Shown here: positions 1 through 9,085 of the stretch, in pieces
Layout of the letters: every line of letters begins with the position of its first letter
How positions within the stretch are numbered: position 1 is the stretch's first letter
NCBI RefSeq assembly: GCF_009176545.1
Contig: NZ_VTOJ01000002.1
Location: 310,001-374,000 of the forward strand
DNA: 64,000 nt
Direction: 5' to 3'
Source of the DNA: Salinigranum salinum
GTDB lineage: Archaea > Halobacteriota > Halobacteria > Halobacteriales > Haloferacaceae
The notes under the pieces: model-generated
Database searches by the model: none
The model's input: the letters and a program-made list of their open reading frames with translations, nothing else
Told to the model about the DNA's origin: nothing
Translations under genes and position numbers: made by a program

Positions 1-255
1 GTTCCCCCACGTCACGGCGTCGACGGTCGCCGCCGAGCCGGGCGACAGGCCACCGTCGGACGCGTGGAGGCCGAGCGCGGCGACGTTCCACAGGTCGTTC
101 GGACCGAGCGTCGTCACGACGGACTCGGTGACACCGTCCAGCGCGACCGGCCACGACGACTCGTATCGCTCGACGGCACCAGCGTCCGTGGCCACCTCCG
201 CGGCCGCGTCGGAGTCAGCGTCGCCCGCCTTGGACCCGTTCGACCGGCCACTCAC
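1..255 (-). CDS. DUF447 family protein (partial, C-terminus beyond window)
   Basis: Only the first 85 codons are present; the gene runs off the left edge. The visible segment has a low-complexity Asp/Ala-rich N-terminus, then a VVTTLGPNDLWNVAALGL stretch that is characteristic of the archaeal DUF447 family, thought to have a flavin-reductase-like split-barrel fold. The start is GTG at 253-255. It shares four bases (GTGA) with the stop of the upstream CitG-like gene, so translation is probably coupled. DUF447 next to a CitG-like protein is a recurring archaeal pairing. Its biochemical role is not established, and an acyl/flavin cofactor link is inference only. Confidence 0.75.
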   Translation of the reverse strand, partial: MSGRSNGSKAGDADSDAAAEVATDAGAVERYESSWPVALDGVTESVVTTLGPNDLWNVAALGLHASDGGLSPGSAATVDAVTWGN

Positions 256-1085
256 ACCTGCCACCCCCGTTCGAGCGCGACGAACAGCGCCGCGGCAGTG
301 AGGTCGGCGGTCGTCCCCGGGTTGATCTCGGCGTCGACGAACTCCTCGGCGAGCGCGGCCGCCCTGTCGAGGTCGTCGCCGACCGCCGCGGCGCGCTCTT
401 GCACCTCGCGGGCGACGTCCGGACCGTGCTGAGTGGCGACGAGCGTGTCGGGTTCCTCGACGAGGAGCCGGAGGAACGCCCGGGCGGCGCGTTCGGTCGC
501 CGTCCCCTCGTCCGCGAGCACCTCCTCGGCGGCGGCGAACGACCGCGGGAACCCCTCGACCCACTCCCGGGCGTTACCGTCGTGCGGGGCGGACAGTTCC
601 ATGACCTCCCAGAGAGTCAGCCCGCGCTCGCGGATCTCCATGGCGGCGTCGGCACCGCGACGGACGTCCGGGAGGTCGAGGTCGGCCGGCGGATCGTCGA
701 CGGCGACGGGAACGTGCTCGAACGCCCGGTAGAAGTCGCAGGCGTCGGCGACGGTCGTCTCGCGACAGACCGCCTGCACGCCGGTCGGGGAGAGCCGGTT
801 GCTCGCGGCTGCCTGCACCAGCGGGACGAGGTTCAACAGACAGCCGAACTGGGTGTTGCCGCCCCGCTGGTGGCTCATCCCCTCGACGCACTCCTCGAAC
901 GCGGATCCGATGGCAGCGTCCGCCTCGGCGGCTCGCAGACCGTCTCCCGCGCCGACGCTCCCCGCGAGGAAGTGTTCGAACCGGAGGTCGTCGTACTCGC
1001 GGTGCCGGTCGACGTTTCCCGGCTTGGGCGTCCCCGCTACCTCGAGGAGCAGCGCCAGCTGGGCGTTGTCTGCCGGAGTTCGCAT
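252..1085 (-). CDS. Triphosphoribosyl-dephospho-CoA synthase family protein (CitG/MdcB-like)
   Basis: This 277-residue protein matches the CitG family: an N-terminal EVAGTPKPGNVDR motif, then a GNTQFGCLLNLVPL segment and acidic helices, ending in an INPGTTADLTAAALFVALE motif typical of the family. In bacteria CitG makes the prosthetic-group precursor of citrate lyase. Archaea that carry this gene generally lack citrate lyase, so the reaction here is uncertain and another phosphoribosyl transfer is possible. It overlaps the DUF447 start by four bases and forms a two-gene unit with it. The length is normal for archaeal members. Confidence 0.8.
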   Translation of the reverse strand: MRTPADNAQLALLLEVAGTPKPGNVDRHREYDDLRFEHFLAGSVGAGDGLRAAEADAAIGSAFEECVEGMSHQRGGNTQFGCLLNLVPLVQAAASNRLSPTGVQAVCRETTVADACDFYRAFEHVPVAVDDPPADLDLPDVRRGADAAMEIRERGLTLWEVMELSAPHDGNAREWVEGFPRSFAAAEEVLADEGTATERAARAFLRLLVEEPDTLVATQHGPDVAREVQERAAAVGDDLDRAAALAEEFVDAEINPGTTADLTAAALFVALERGWQV

Positions 1086-1225
1086 CGGCGAGGGTAACGC
1101 GGCGGCACGTAAATGCTCTGCGCGTCCGCGGGGTCCTCGCGTGTCGATTCCCGCGGAGCCACGGACGACCGGGTTCGAGGACGAGGACCGGACGACCGGG
1201 CCACGTCCGGGCCCGGGGACTTCTA

Positions 1226-1237
1226 CAACACTTAACT
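1226..1237 (+). promoter_or_regulatory. Core promoter of the ABC transporter operon
   Basis: An acacttaact TATA-like box lies 24-30 nt before the ATG at 1261, the usual spacing for a leaderless haloarchaeal transcript. Confidence 0.5.
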
Positions 1238-1260
1238 GGGTCTACTCGTCACTGAGTGGC

Positions 1261-2616
1261 ATGCAGGGCAATCACGAACGGAGGCGGTCGACGAGACGGA
1301 CGGTTCTCAGAGGGCTCGGTGCGGCCGGGCTGGCCGGTCTCGCCGGCTGTGCCGGTGGTAACGGCGGTGGCGACGGCGAGGGAGGGGGCGGCGACGGCGG
1401 CGACGGCGGCGGCGGAAGCGGCGACAGTGGCGACGGTGACGGTGGTGGCGACACCGGGACCGCGACGTCGATGTCGAGCGAGACGATGTCGTTCACCGTG
1501 GGCGTGACAACGTCGCTCTCGGGGCCGTTCGCGGTGTTCGGCCAGGCGGAGCTGGCGGGCGCGGAACTCGCCAAGGAGGATCTGGAGTCCGAACTCGACG
1601 TCTCCATCGAGATCGTGCAGGGCGATACGGAGGTCAACCCGAGCACGGGTCTCGACCGGATGAAGCGGCTCGTCACCGAGGACGGCATCGACTTCGGGAT
1701 GGGCGGCGTCTCGTCGGCGGTCGCGCTCAGCATCGGCTCGTGGGCGTCGCAGAACGGGGTGGTGTACATGCCGACGGGTGCCCACTCGGACGCGATCACG
1801 GGCGGCCAGTGTGCGGAGTACATGTTCCGTCCGACGTGTTCGAACTCGATGCTGGCGAACGCCATCGGCGCGGAGATGACCGAGGCGGCCGACTCGTGGT
1901 ACCTGATGTACTCCGACTACACCTGGGGACAGACCGCACAGGAGGCCGTCACGGGCATCCTCGAGGACGCGGGCAACACGGTCGTCGGCCGGAGCGCGGT
2001 CCCGTTCCCGCACGACGACTACTCGCCGTACGTGAACGAGGCGCGCGCCAGCGACGCCGACGGGATCGGCGTGCTCATCGCCGGCCTCGACATGCGCAAG
2101 GCGCTCAACTCCATCATCGACCGCGGCCTCGACGACCGCACGCTCGCCATGCACCAGCACGAGGACATCGTCTACTGGGGTCTCCCGAAGGAGACCGCCG
2201 GTGCGCTCGACCTCGCAGGGCAGGTGTGGGGGCCGGCCGCCCCGGGCGGCGATGAGTTCAAACAGCGCGTCGCGGACAACTACGAGACCGACCCCTACGT
2301 GAGACACTTCCTGGGCTACCTCTCGATGGATCAGCTCGTGCGCGCGGCCGTCCGGGCCGGCGGGTCGGACCCCGACGCGATGCGCGACGCGCTCGAGGGC
2401 CACGAGGTGACCTCCCCGGCGAAGGAGATCAAGGGCGGCGGGGAGATGTACTGGCGGGCGTGTGACCACCAGCTCGTCCAGCCCGCCTACACCGTCGCGG
2501 CGCGGCCGGTCGAGGAGATGCAGGACTCGCCGTACAAGCAGTGGTTCGACGTGCAACAGGAGTTCGCCGGCGACGACGTCGTGCGGTCGTGCGACGCCAC
2601 CGGCTGCCAGCTGTGA
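1261..2616 (+). CDS. ABC transporter substrate-binding protein, branched-chain amino acid/amide type (Tat lipoprotein)
   Basis: This 451-residue extracytoplasmic solute receptor begins with a twin-arginine signal (RRTVLRGLGAAG) and a lipobox (AGLAGC), so it is probably exported folded and lipid-anchored. A Gly/Asp/Ser linker of about 40 residues follows. The rest is a type-1 periplasmic binding fold (TVGVTTSLSGPFAVFGQ to the end) like LivJ/UrtA. Start ATG 1261 was chosen because the signal begins there and a promoter lies 24-30 nt upstream; the frame stays open further upstream without signal features. It is the first gene of a five-gene uptake operon. The substrate cannot be read from sequence: branched-chain amino acids, urea or short amides are all possible. 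Confidence 0.9.
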   Translation: MQGNHERRRSTRRTVLRGLGAAGLAGLAGCAGGNGGGDGEGGGGDGGDGGGGSGDSGDGDGGGDTGTATSMSSETMSFTVGVTTSLSGPFAVFGQAELAGAELAKEDLESELDVSIEIVQGDTEVNPSTGLDRMKRLVTEDGIDFGMGGVSSAVALSIGSWASQNGVVYMPTGAHSDAITGGQCAEYMFRPTCSNSMLANAIGAEMTEAADSWYLMYSDYTWGQTAQEAVTGILEDAGNTVVGRSAVPFPHDDYSPYVNEARASDADGIGVLIAGLDMRKALNSIIDRGLDDRTLAMHQHEDIVYWGLPKETAGALDLAGQVWGPAAPGGDEFKQRVADNYETDPYVRHFLGYLSMDQLVRAAVRAGGSDPDAMRDALEGHEVTSPAKEIKGGGEMYWRACDHQLVQPAYTVAARPVEEMQDSPYKQWFDVQQEFAGDDVVRSCDATGCQL

Positions 2617-3638
2617 GCGTCGGCACGTCACGCGTGGTGGCGACGCTACGAGAAGCCTCGCCCGCCTCGATCGCCACCGGCGTCGTCGCGCTGGTGCTCC
2701 TCGGGACGGCAGCGGTCACCCAGCCCGGGCTGTTCGTCGACAACGCCATCGGCGGTCTCGTCTACGGGATGCAGCTCGTGATGGTCGCGCTCGGGCTGGC
2801 GCTCATCCTCGGACTGATGGGCGTCGTCAACTTCGCTCACGGCGCGCTGTTCATGCTCGGGGCGTACTTCTCGTACCAGGTCGTCGCCGCGTGGGGCCTC
2901 CCGTTCTGGGTTGCCCTCTTCGTCGTCCCACTCGCGGTCGGGGTCGTCGGCGTCGCCATGGAGGTGACGGTGCTCCGTCCACTGTACAGCCAACAGCCCG
3001 TCATCGGCCTCCTCGCCACGTTCGGCCTGACGCTGATGGCCGAGGAGGCGACGCGCTCCGTGTGGGGTGCGGCACCCCTCTCGTTCGACGTCCCCGCGGT
3101 GCTGGCGACGAGCACCGACCTCGGCGTGACGCAGGTGGGAACGTTCCGGCTGTTCGCCGTCGGGGTGAGCGTCCTCACGGTGCTCGCGGTGTATCTGCTC
3201 ATCACTCGCTCGGAGTTCGGCCTCACCGTCCGGGCCGGAGTACAGGACGGCGAGATGACGGAGTTCCTCGGCGCGAACCTCCCGGTGCGGTTCACCGCGA
3301 TGTTCTTCCTCGGGGCGGCGATCGCCGGGCTCGGCGGCGTCCTGCGCGGTGCCGAGTTCGGGATGGGCCTCAGCATGGCCCAGCAGTTCGTCATCCTCGC
3401 GTTCGTCGTCGTGGTCGTCGGCGGCGTCGGCTCGCTGTTCGGGAGCGTCGTGGCCGGCGTGCTCATCGGCGAGGCGCAGTTCCTCACGCCGACGGTGCTG
3501 AGTTCGCTGGCGATGGTGACCGGCGTCGAGGCGCTGGCCGTCCCGGGCGTCCGGAGCATCGTCCCGTACGTCGTGATGATCGCCGTCCTCCTCGTGCGTC
3601 CACGGGGGCTGTTCGGCGAGGAGGGGTTCCTCGAATGA
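2613..3638 (+). CDS. livH: Branched-chain amino acid-type ABC transporter permease, LivH family
   Basis: The 341-residue protein has about eight to nine membrane segments and LivH hallmarks: a LGLALILGLMGVVNFAHG segment near residue 70 and a GGVGSLFGSVVAGVLIGEAQ segment near the C-terminus. The start is GTG 2613, which overlaps the stop of the binding-protein gene (GTGA); the frame is open upstream but only as a shadow of that gene. With the following LivM-like permease it would form the heterodimeric channel. The C-terminal stop overlaps the next ATG (ATGA), so translation is coupled. Confidence 0.9.
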   Translation: MSVGTSRVVATLREASPASIATGVVALVLLGTAAVTQPGLFVDNAIGGLVYGMQLVMVALGLALILGLMGVVNFAHGALFMLGAYFSYQVVAAWGLPFWVALFVVPLAVGVVGVAMEVTVLRPLYSQQPVIGLLATFGLTLMAEEATRSVWGAAPLSFDVPAVLATSTDLGVTQVGTFRLFAVGVSVLTVLAVYLLITRSEFGLTVRAGVQDGEMTEFLGANLPVRFTAMFFLGAAIAGLGGVLRGAEFGMGLSMAQQFVILAFVVVVVGGVGSLFGSVVAGVLIGEAQFLTPTVLSSLAMVTGVEALAVPGVRSIVPYVVMIAVLLVRPRGLFGEEGFLE

Positions 3639-4771
3639 GTGGATCGGGTCGACCGGACGGCGGCGCGGTCGAGGAACACGTCTCGGAGACGTCGGTCGAG
3701 ACGCTGGCCGACCGCCTGTGGTCGTACCGCGTCCCCGTCGGCCTGGTCGCGCTCGTCGTCTTCCTCAGACCCGTGGTCTCCCACCCGTGGTTCCTCGGCT
3801 TCGAACAGATCGCCACCACGATGCTCGTCTGGATGCTGTTCGTCGCCGCGTGGAACCTGCTGTTCGGCTTCACGGGGCTGCTCTCGTTCGGCCACGCGAT
3901 GTTCTTCGGCTTCGGAATGTACGGCGTCGCGATCGTCATGGCACGGCTGGAGCTTCCCTTTCTCGTTGGCGCCGTCACGGGCGTGCTCCTGGCGGCGGTC
4001 GTCGGCAACTTGCTCGGGCGACTCATCGTCGAGAAGGGCGAGATCTACTTCGCCATGCTCACCCTCGCGGTCGGACAGGCCGTCTTCTTCGTCGTCAACC
4101 GCGACCCCTACGGTCTGACGGGGGGCTCGAACGGGATCACGGACGGGACGTTGCCGCCGTGGATCGAGACCTTTCGCGGAGAGAAGTCGCTCGTCCCGCT
4201 CCCCGAGTTCGCCAACGACTTCTACCTCCTCGTCGCGGCCGTCTTCCTCGTCTGTATGCTCGGGCTGTGGCAACTCCTGCGATCGCCGTTCGGACGGACG
4301 CTGATCGCGATCCGCGAGAACGAGCCGCTGGCGCGGGCGATGGGCGTCGACACCAGCCGCTACAAGATCGCGTCGTTCACCGTGAGTGCGGGACTCGCCG
4401 CCGTCGCGGGCGTCCTCCTCGAGTTGAACGACGGCTCCGCCTCGCTCGCCACGTTCGGCGTGCTCACGAGCGGGGACGCGGTGCTGATGGCGATCCTCGG
4501 CGGCGTCAACTACTACTTCGGCCCCATCACGGGCGTCTTCGTCTGGTTCGCCGCCGAGGACTACCTCACCGACTTCACGCTCCTCCAGTTGCCGCTGGCG
4601 GAGTATCCGCTCCTCACCGTGGACGTCTCCGGGATCCTGCAGTTCTGGCGGTTCGGACTGGGTGCCATCTTCGTCCTCGTCGTGCTCCTCTCGCCGAAGG
4701 ACGGCGTCTACGGCTTCCTCCGGGGACGGCTCGTACGAGCGTACCGACGACTGCGGGGGGCCGGTGAATGA
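3635..4771 (+). CDS. livM: Branched-chain amino acid-type ABC transporter permease, LivM family
   Basis: This 378-residue integral membrane protein has a 30-residue hydrophilic N-terminus followed by LivM-type segments, including LLFGFTGLLSFGHAMFFG and the cytoplasmic coupling region GRTLIAIRENEPLARAMG, which contacts the ATPases. Start ATG 3635 overlaps the livH stop by four bases. It is a partner of the LivH-like protein, and the ATPase gene follows with another ATGA overlap. Confidence 0.9.
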   Translation: MSGSGRPDGGAVEEHVSETSVETLADRLWSYRVPVGLVALVVFLRPVVSHPWFLGFEQIATTMLVWMLFVAAWNLLFGFTGLLSFGHAMFFGFGMYGVAIVMARLELPFLVGAVTGVLLAAVVGNLLGRLIVEKGEIYFAMLTLAVGQAVFFVVNRDPYGLTGGSNGITDGTLPPWIETFRGEKSLVPLPEFANDFYLLVAAVFLVCMLGLWQLLRSPFGRTLIAIRENEPLARAMGVDTSRYKIASFTVSAGLAAVAGVLLELNDGSASLATFGVLTSGDAVLMAILGGVNYYFGPITGVFVWFAAEDYLTDFTLLQLPLAEYPLLTVDVSGILQFWRFGLGAIFVLVVLLSPKDGVYGFLRGRLVRAYRRLRGAGE

Positions 4772-5610
4772 GCACGGTCGACGGGACGGACGCGGGAGAC
4801 GAGACCGAGACACACCGGGAGACCGAAGGCGAACCGACCATCGACGCCCGCGAGGCCGCGCTGGCCACCGACGGCCTTGCCAAGTCGTTCGGTGAGGTGA
4901 CCGCCGTCGACGACGTCTCGCTGCGCGTGCCCCGGGGAGAGCTCCGGGCGATCATCGGCCCGAACGGTGCGGGCAAGACGACGCTGTTCGACGTCGTGAC
5001 CGGCGCGCTCGGCCCCTCCGGTGGGCGCGTGTGGCTCGCCGGCGACGACGTGACCGACATTCCCCAGCACGAACGGCCCCACCGCGGTCTGGCCCGGTCG
5101 TTCCAGGGGAACGAACTGTTCACCGATCGGACCGTGCTGGAGAACGTCCGCGTGATCGCCCAGATCGCCGACCGCGGCTCGTTCAGCTTCGACCTCTTCC
5201 GCGACGCCCGCGACGTGGCCCGCGACCGGGCGCTCGAACTCACGCGGCGCGTCGGCGTCGACGCCGACGTCGACACGCTCGCACGGAACCTCTCGCACGG
5301 CGACCAGCGACGCCTCGGCATCGCGATGGCGCTCGCGACCGATCCCGACGTCCTGTTGCTCGACGAACCGACCTCGGGGATGAGCCCCGGCGCGACGCAG
5401 GAGACCGCCACGCTCGTCCAGGAGATCCAGCAGTCGATGGGGCTGACGGTGCTGCTCATCGAACACGACATGGACGTCGTCCTCTCGATCAGCGATCGCA
5501 TCAGCGTGCTCGACCGTGGGAGCGTCATCACCACTGGCCCGCCCGAACTGGTGCGGGAGAACCCCGACGTCCAGGACGCGTACCTCGGCGGGATGCGGGA
5601 GGAGCTCTGA
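4768..5610 (+). CDS. livG: ABC transporter ATP-binding protein, LivG family
   Basis: This 280-residue cytosolic ATPase has a Walker A motif (GPNGAGKTT) at about residues 64-72, a signature LSHGDQRR near 176, and Walker B plus D-loop LLLDEPTSGMSP near 195. The signature is LSHGD rather than LSGGQ, which is common in the LivG/UrtD branch. The N-terminus carries about 30 acidic residues, a haloadaptation. Start ATG 4768 overlaps the livM stop. It energises uptake together with the next gene. Confidence 0.9.
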   Translation: MSTVDGTDAGDETETHRETEGEPTIDAREAALATDGLAKSFGEVTAVDDVSLRVPRGELRAIIGPNGAGKTTLFDVVTGALGPSGGRVWLAGDDVTDIPQHERPHRGLARSFQGNELFTDRTVLENVRVIAQIADRGSFSFDLFRDARDVARDRALELTRRVGVDADVDTLARNLSHGDQRRLGIAMALATDPDVLLLDEPTSGMSPGATQETATLVQEIQQSMGLTVLLIEHDMDVVLSISDRISVLDRGSVITTGPPELVRENPDVQDAYLGGMREEL

Positions 5611-5611
5611 G

Positions 5612-6406
5612 ATGAGCGACACCACAGACACCGCCGACGGCGTCGACGACGCCGATGCCGACGACGCCGGGTCGGGAGCGTCCCCCGCCGAACCCGCCGA
5701 CCCGCTGCTCTCGATCGAGGGGCTGGAGGCGGGGTACGAGACGGGACAGGTGCTGTTCGGCGTCGACCTCGCGGTCGGCGACGGCGAACTCGTCTCCCTC
5801 CTGGGTCGCAACGGCGCGGGCAAGACCACGACCCTGCGGGCCGTCGCGGGGGCGGACGTCCCGCGCGTGCTCGGCGGCGACGTGCGCCTCGCGGGGTCGT
5901 CGCTCGTCGGTCTGCCCGCCTACGAGATCGCGGCACAGGGCGTGGCGTTCGTCCCCGAAGATCGCCGGTGCTTCCCGCGGCTGAGCATCGAAGAGAACGT
6001 TCGCGTGGCGATCAACCACGCCCGCGACCCGATGTCCGCCGAGGCGGTGTTCGACTTCTTCCCGGAGCTGGCGAAGATGCGGACGAAAGACGCCCGCAAC
6101 ACCAGCGGGGGCGAACAGCAGATGATCGCCATCGCCCGCGCGCTCGCCGCCAACCCCCGGGTGATGCTCCTCGACGAGCCGTTCGAGGGGCTCGCCCCCT
6201 ACATCGTCCGCCGGATCGAGGACCTCATCGCCGAGATCAACGCCGAGCAGGGGATCACCGTGCTGATGGTCGAACAGAACGTCGCGGCCGCGATGGCCGT
6301 CGCCGACCGTCACTACGTCCTCGACGAGGGCCGGATCGTCGCGCAGGTCACCACCCAGCAGTTGCGCGAGGACGCCGAACTCCGCCAGTCGTATCTCGGC
6401 GTCTGA
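5612..6406 (+). CDS. livF: ABC transporter ATP-binding protein, LivF family
   Basis: This 264-residue second ATPase of the transporter has Walker A GRNGAGKTT at about 65-73, the LivF-specific VPEDRRCFPRLSIEENV segment, signature TSGGEQQM and Walker B MLLDEPFEGLAP. Start ATG 5612 lies one base after the livG stop and is followed by an Asp-rich leader of about 30 residues; the frame is open for a further 32 codons upstream, but only as a shadow of livG. It is the last gene of the operon, and no further ORF is coupled to it. Confidence 0.9.
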   Translation: MSDTTDTADGVDDADADDAGSGASPAEPADPLLSIEGLEAGYETGQVLFGVDLAVGDGELVSLLGRNGAGKTTTLRAVAGADVPRVLGGDVRLAGSSLVGLPAYEIAAQGVAFVPEDRRCFPRLSIEENVRVAINHARDPMSAEAVFDFFPELAKMRTKDARNTSGGEQQMIAIARALAANPRVMLLDEPFEGLAPYIVRRIEDLIAEINAEQGITVLMVEQNVAAAMAVADRHYVLDEGRIVAQVTTQQLREDAELRQSYLGV

Positions 6407-6537
6407 CCGCGGCTCCGTGTTCGATACTGTCGATCGGTGCACGCGTCTGGGCAGGGATGCCGATCACCGGACGGTGTGGTCATCTGGTGGGCAAACGTCC
6501 ACGTTTCGGCCAGGAGTGCTAGCGCTTCTCACAAAAT

Positions 6538-6547
6538 CGTTAAGTAC
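6538..6547 (+). promoter_or_regulatory. Core promoter before 6570
   Basis: A cgttaagtac TATA-like box sits in a short AT-rich patch, centred 28 nt before the ATG at 6570. It may drive both the small ORF and the E1 genes, because the GC-rich leader directly before 6921 shows no TATA-like box. Confidence 0.45.
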
Positions 6548-6569
6548 GAATCCCTAATCATCGTTAGAC

Positions 6570-6776
6570 ATGGACGTCGCCAGTCCGCGCCACCCCGGTA
6601 TCGGCACCGCGACCGCGCCCGTCGTCGACGGGAACGGGTTCGGAGCGCCGTTTACAGGGGCGATCACAGGCGGGACACTGGCGGCGAAACCGGCGACCCC
6701 GCACCCGGTCCGACCGCGTTACGTCTCGCGTCCGGCCACGAGCGACGACCGTCGGGGCGCCGGTGGTCCCCCGTGA
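6570..6776 (+). CDS. Candidate small protein (68 aa), unrecognised
   Basis: This ORF starts 28 nt after a good core promoter, as a leaderless gene would, and has GC-biased third codon positions. The product is Pro/Gly/Ala-rich, with no membrane segment, Cys pair or recognised domain. It ends 144 nt before the E1 alpha gene. It may be a real small protein or a leader region; the composition is unlike the acidic proteins around it, so the call is weak. Confidence 0.3.
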   Translation: MDVASPRHPGIGTATAPVVDGNGFGAPFTGAITGGTLAAKPATPHPVRPRYVSRPATSDDRRGAGGPP

Positions 6777-6920
6777 TCTCAACGGTGAGGTGACGCTCGT
6801 GTCGTCACCACGGCCGACGCGCCCGGCGGTCGCGACCGCTGGCATCCGTGACGTCGCCGCCCGCACCGTCCGCACCGCCCGCACCGACGACCGACCACAC
6901 CCACCCCCGCAGTCACCACT

Positions 6921-8045
6921 ATGAGCATCACCCGAGAGTACGCCGAGCACCGACGACCGGAACCGACCCGCGTCCGTCTGCTCGACGACGACGGGAGCCT
7001 CCGTCCCGACGTCGATTTCACGATTTCCGACGACGAACTGCTCGCCATCTACGAGGACATGCGCCTCGCCCGGCGGTTCGACGAGCGTGCGGTCAGCCTC
7101 CAGCGCCAGGGGCGGATCTCCACGTACGCCCCGCTTCGCGGCCACGAGGCCGCACAGGTCGCCAGCGCACACGCACTGGGCGACGACGACTGGTGTTACC
7201 CGACCTACCGCGACCACGCCGCGAAGTACGTCCGCGGGATGGACCTCGCGACCCTGTTGAAGGCGCTCCGCGGCCACGGCGACGGCTACCGCGTCGCCGA
7301 GGGCGTCAACGTGATGCCCGAGTACATCCCCATCGCCACGCAGATCCCGCAGGCCGTTGGGGCGGCGTGGGCCGCTCGCCTCGAAGGCCGCGACGACGTC
7401 GTCCTCTGTTACCTCGGCGACGGCGCGACGAGCGAGGGTGACTTCCACGAGGGGCTGAACTTCGCCGGCGTCTTCGACACCCCCACGGTCTTTTTGTGCA
7501 CCAACAACCAGTGGGCGATCTCCGTCCCCAGAGAGCGACAGACCGCGAGCGAGACGCTCGCGCAGAAGGCCCACGCATACGGGTTCGAGGGCGTGCAGGT
7601 CGACGGCACGGACCCGCTCGCCGTCTACGAAGTGACCCGGATGGCGGTCGAGAAGGCCCGCGAGCCCACGGGAGAGGAGCGACGGCCGACGCTCGTCGAG
7701 GCGGTCACCTACCGACAGGGGGCGCACTCGACCGCGGACGACCCGTCGGTGTACCGCGACGGGGTCCCCGAGGAGTGGCGCGACCGCGACCCGCTCGACC
7801 GGTACGAGACGTACCTCCGCGAGGAGGGGTTGCTGGACGACGACCGCGTTGAGGCGATCGAGGCGCGCGCCGGCGAGACGGTCGCCGATGCGGTCGAACG
7901 CGCCGAGGCCGCCGAAGACGACCCCGGCGCGATGTTCGAGCACGTCTACGCCGAGCCGACGCCCGATCTCGAACGGCAGCGGGCCGAACTCGACCGGTTG
8001 CGCGAGCGGTACGGGGACGAGGCGTTCACGGAGGGGCCGCGATGA
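6921..8045 (+). CDS. 2-oxoacid dehydrogenase E1 component, alpha subunit
   Basis: This 374-residue thiamine-diphosphate enzyme subunit decarboxylates a 2-oxoacid (pyruvate or branched-chain) in the cytosol. The ThDP/Mg motif GDGATSEGDFHEGLNFAG ends in NNQWAIS, and the HGDG and YRQGAHSTADDPSVYR segments that follow are typical of E1 alpha of the PDH/BCKDH type. The final codons overlap the beta-subunit start (ATGA). It lies downstream of the branched-chain-type transporter, which weakly suggests a branched-chain oxoacid substrate; that is inference. No E2 or E3 gene follows in this window. Confidence 0.9.
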   Translation: MSITREYAEHRRPEPTRVRLLDDDGSLRPDVDFTISDDELLAIYEDMRLARRFDERAVSLQRQGRISTYAPLRGHEAAQVASAHALGDDDWCYPTYRDHAAKYVRGMDLATLLKALRGHGDGYRVAEGVNVMPEYIPIATQIPQAVGAAWAARLEGRDDVVLCYLGDGATSEGDFHEGLNFAGVFDTPTVFLCTNNQWAISVPRERQTASETLAQKAHAYGFEGVQVDGTDPLAVYEVTRMAVEKAREPTGEERRPTLVEAVTYRQGAHSTADDPSVYRDGVPEEWRDRDPLDRYETYLREEGLLDDDRVEAIEARAGETVADAVERAEAAEDDPGAMFEHVYAEPTPDLERQRAELDRLRERYGDEAFTEGPR

Positions 8046-9058
8046 GCGCGCTCGAGTTCCCGTCCGCGAGTCAGAACGCGACGGACGACCTGACGCTCGT
8101 CGAGGCCGTCCGCGACGGTCTGCGGACAGAGATGGCTCGCGACGATCGCGTGCTCGTCCTCGGCGAGGACGTCGGGCGGTCCGGTGGCGTGTTCCGGGCC
8201 ACCCAGGGTCTCCAGGAGGAGTTCGGCCGCGAGCGCGTCGTCGACACGCCGCTCGCGGAGTCGGGTATCGTCGGCACCGCCGTCGGCCTCGCGACGCACG
8301 GGCTCCGGCCCGTCGCCGAGATCCAGTTCATGGGGTTCGTCTACCCCGCGTTCGACCAGCTCGTCTCCCACGCCGCCCGGATTCGCTCGCGCTCTCGCGG
8401 ACGCTTCACGTGTCCGCTCGTGGTTCGGATGCCGTACGGCGCGGGGATCGCCGCCCCCGAGCACCACTCCGAGTCGTCGGAGGCGCTGTTCGCCCACCAG
8501 CCCGGGCTGAAGGTGGTGGTCCCGTCGACGCCCGCGGACGCGAAGGGACTGCTCGCCAGCGCGATCCGCGACCCGGATCCGGTGGTCGTGCTCGAACCGA
8601 AGCGGCTGTACCGCAGCGGCCGAGCGAGCGTCCCCACCGACGAACACACCGTCCCGATCGGCGAGGCCAGCGTTCGCCGGGAGGGTGAGGACGTCTCCGT
8701 GTTCACCTACGGCGCGATGACCCGTCCGGCGCTGGTCGCCGCCGAAGAACTCTCCGCGGCGGGAATCGACTGCGAAGTGGTCGACCTCCGGACCGTGTCG
8801 CCGCTCGATCGCGAGACGATCGCGGACTCCGTCTCGAAGACTGGACGGGCGGTCGTGGTCCACGAGGGGCCGCGGTCGGGGGGCATCGGTGCCGAGGTCG
8901 TCGCGACCGTCCAGGAGGAGGCGCTGTTCTCACAGGAGGCACCCGTCGAGCGGATCACCGGCTACGACGTCCCGGTGCCACTCCACCGGAACGAGCCGTT
9001 CTACCTGCCTGCCGCGGTCCGGATCATGGACGGGATCCGCGAGACCGTCTCGGTCTGA
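8042..9058 (+). CDS. 2-oxoacid dehydrogenase E1 component, beta subunit
   Basis: This 338-residue transketolase-like partner of the preceding alpha subunit has an LGEDVGRSGGVFRATQGL segment near residue 40, a conserved ESGIVGTAVGLA helix, PYGAGIAAPEHHSES, and the C-terminal VHEGPRSGGIGAEV. Start ATG 8042 overlaps the alpha stop. The usual next genes (E2 lipoyl transferase, E3) are absent; instead a frameshifted fragment follows in the same initial frame. Confidence 0.9.
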   Translation: MSALEFPSASQNATDDLTLVEAVRDGLRTEMARDDRVLVLGEDVGRSGGVFRATQGLQEEFGRERVVDTPLAESGIVGTAVGLATHGLRPVAEIQFMGFVYPAFDQLVSHAARIRSRSRGRFTCPLVVRMPYGAGIAAPEHHSESSEALFAHQPGLKVVVPSTPADAKGLLASAIRDPDPVVVLEPKRLYRSGRASVPTDEHTVPIGEASVRREGEDVSVFTYGAMTRPALVAAEELSAAGIDCEVVDLRTVSPLDRETIADSVSKTGRAVVVHEGPRSGGIGAEVVATVQEEALFSQEAPVERITGYDVPVPLHRNEPFYLPAAVRIMDGIRETVSV

Positions 9059-9085
9059 GAGCCGATCTGCGGGTCTACCCCCGGC

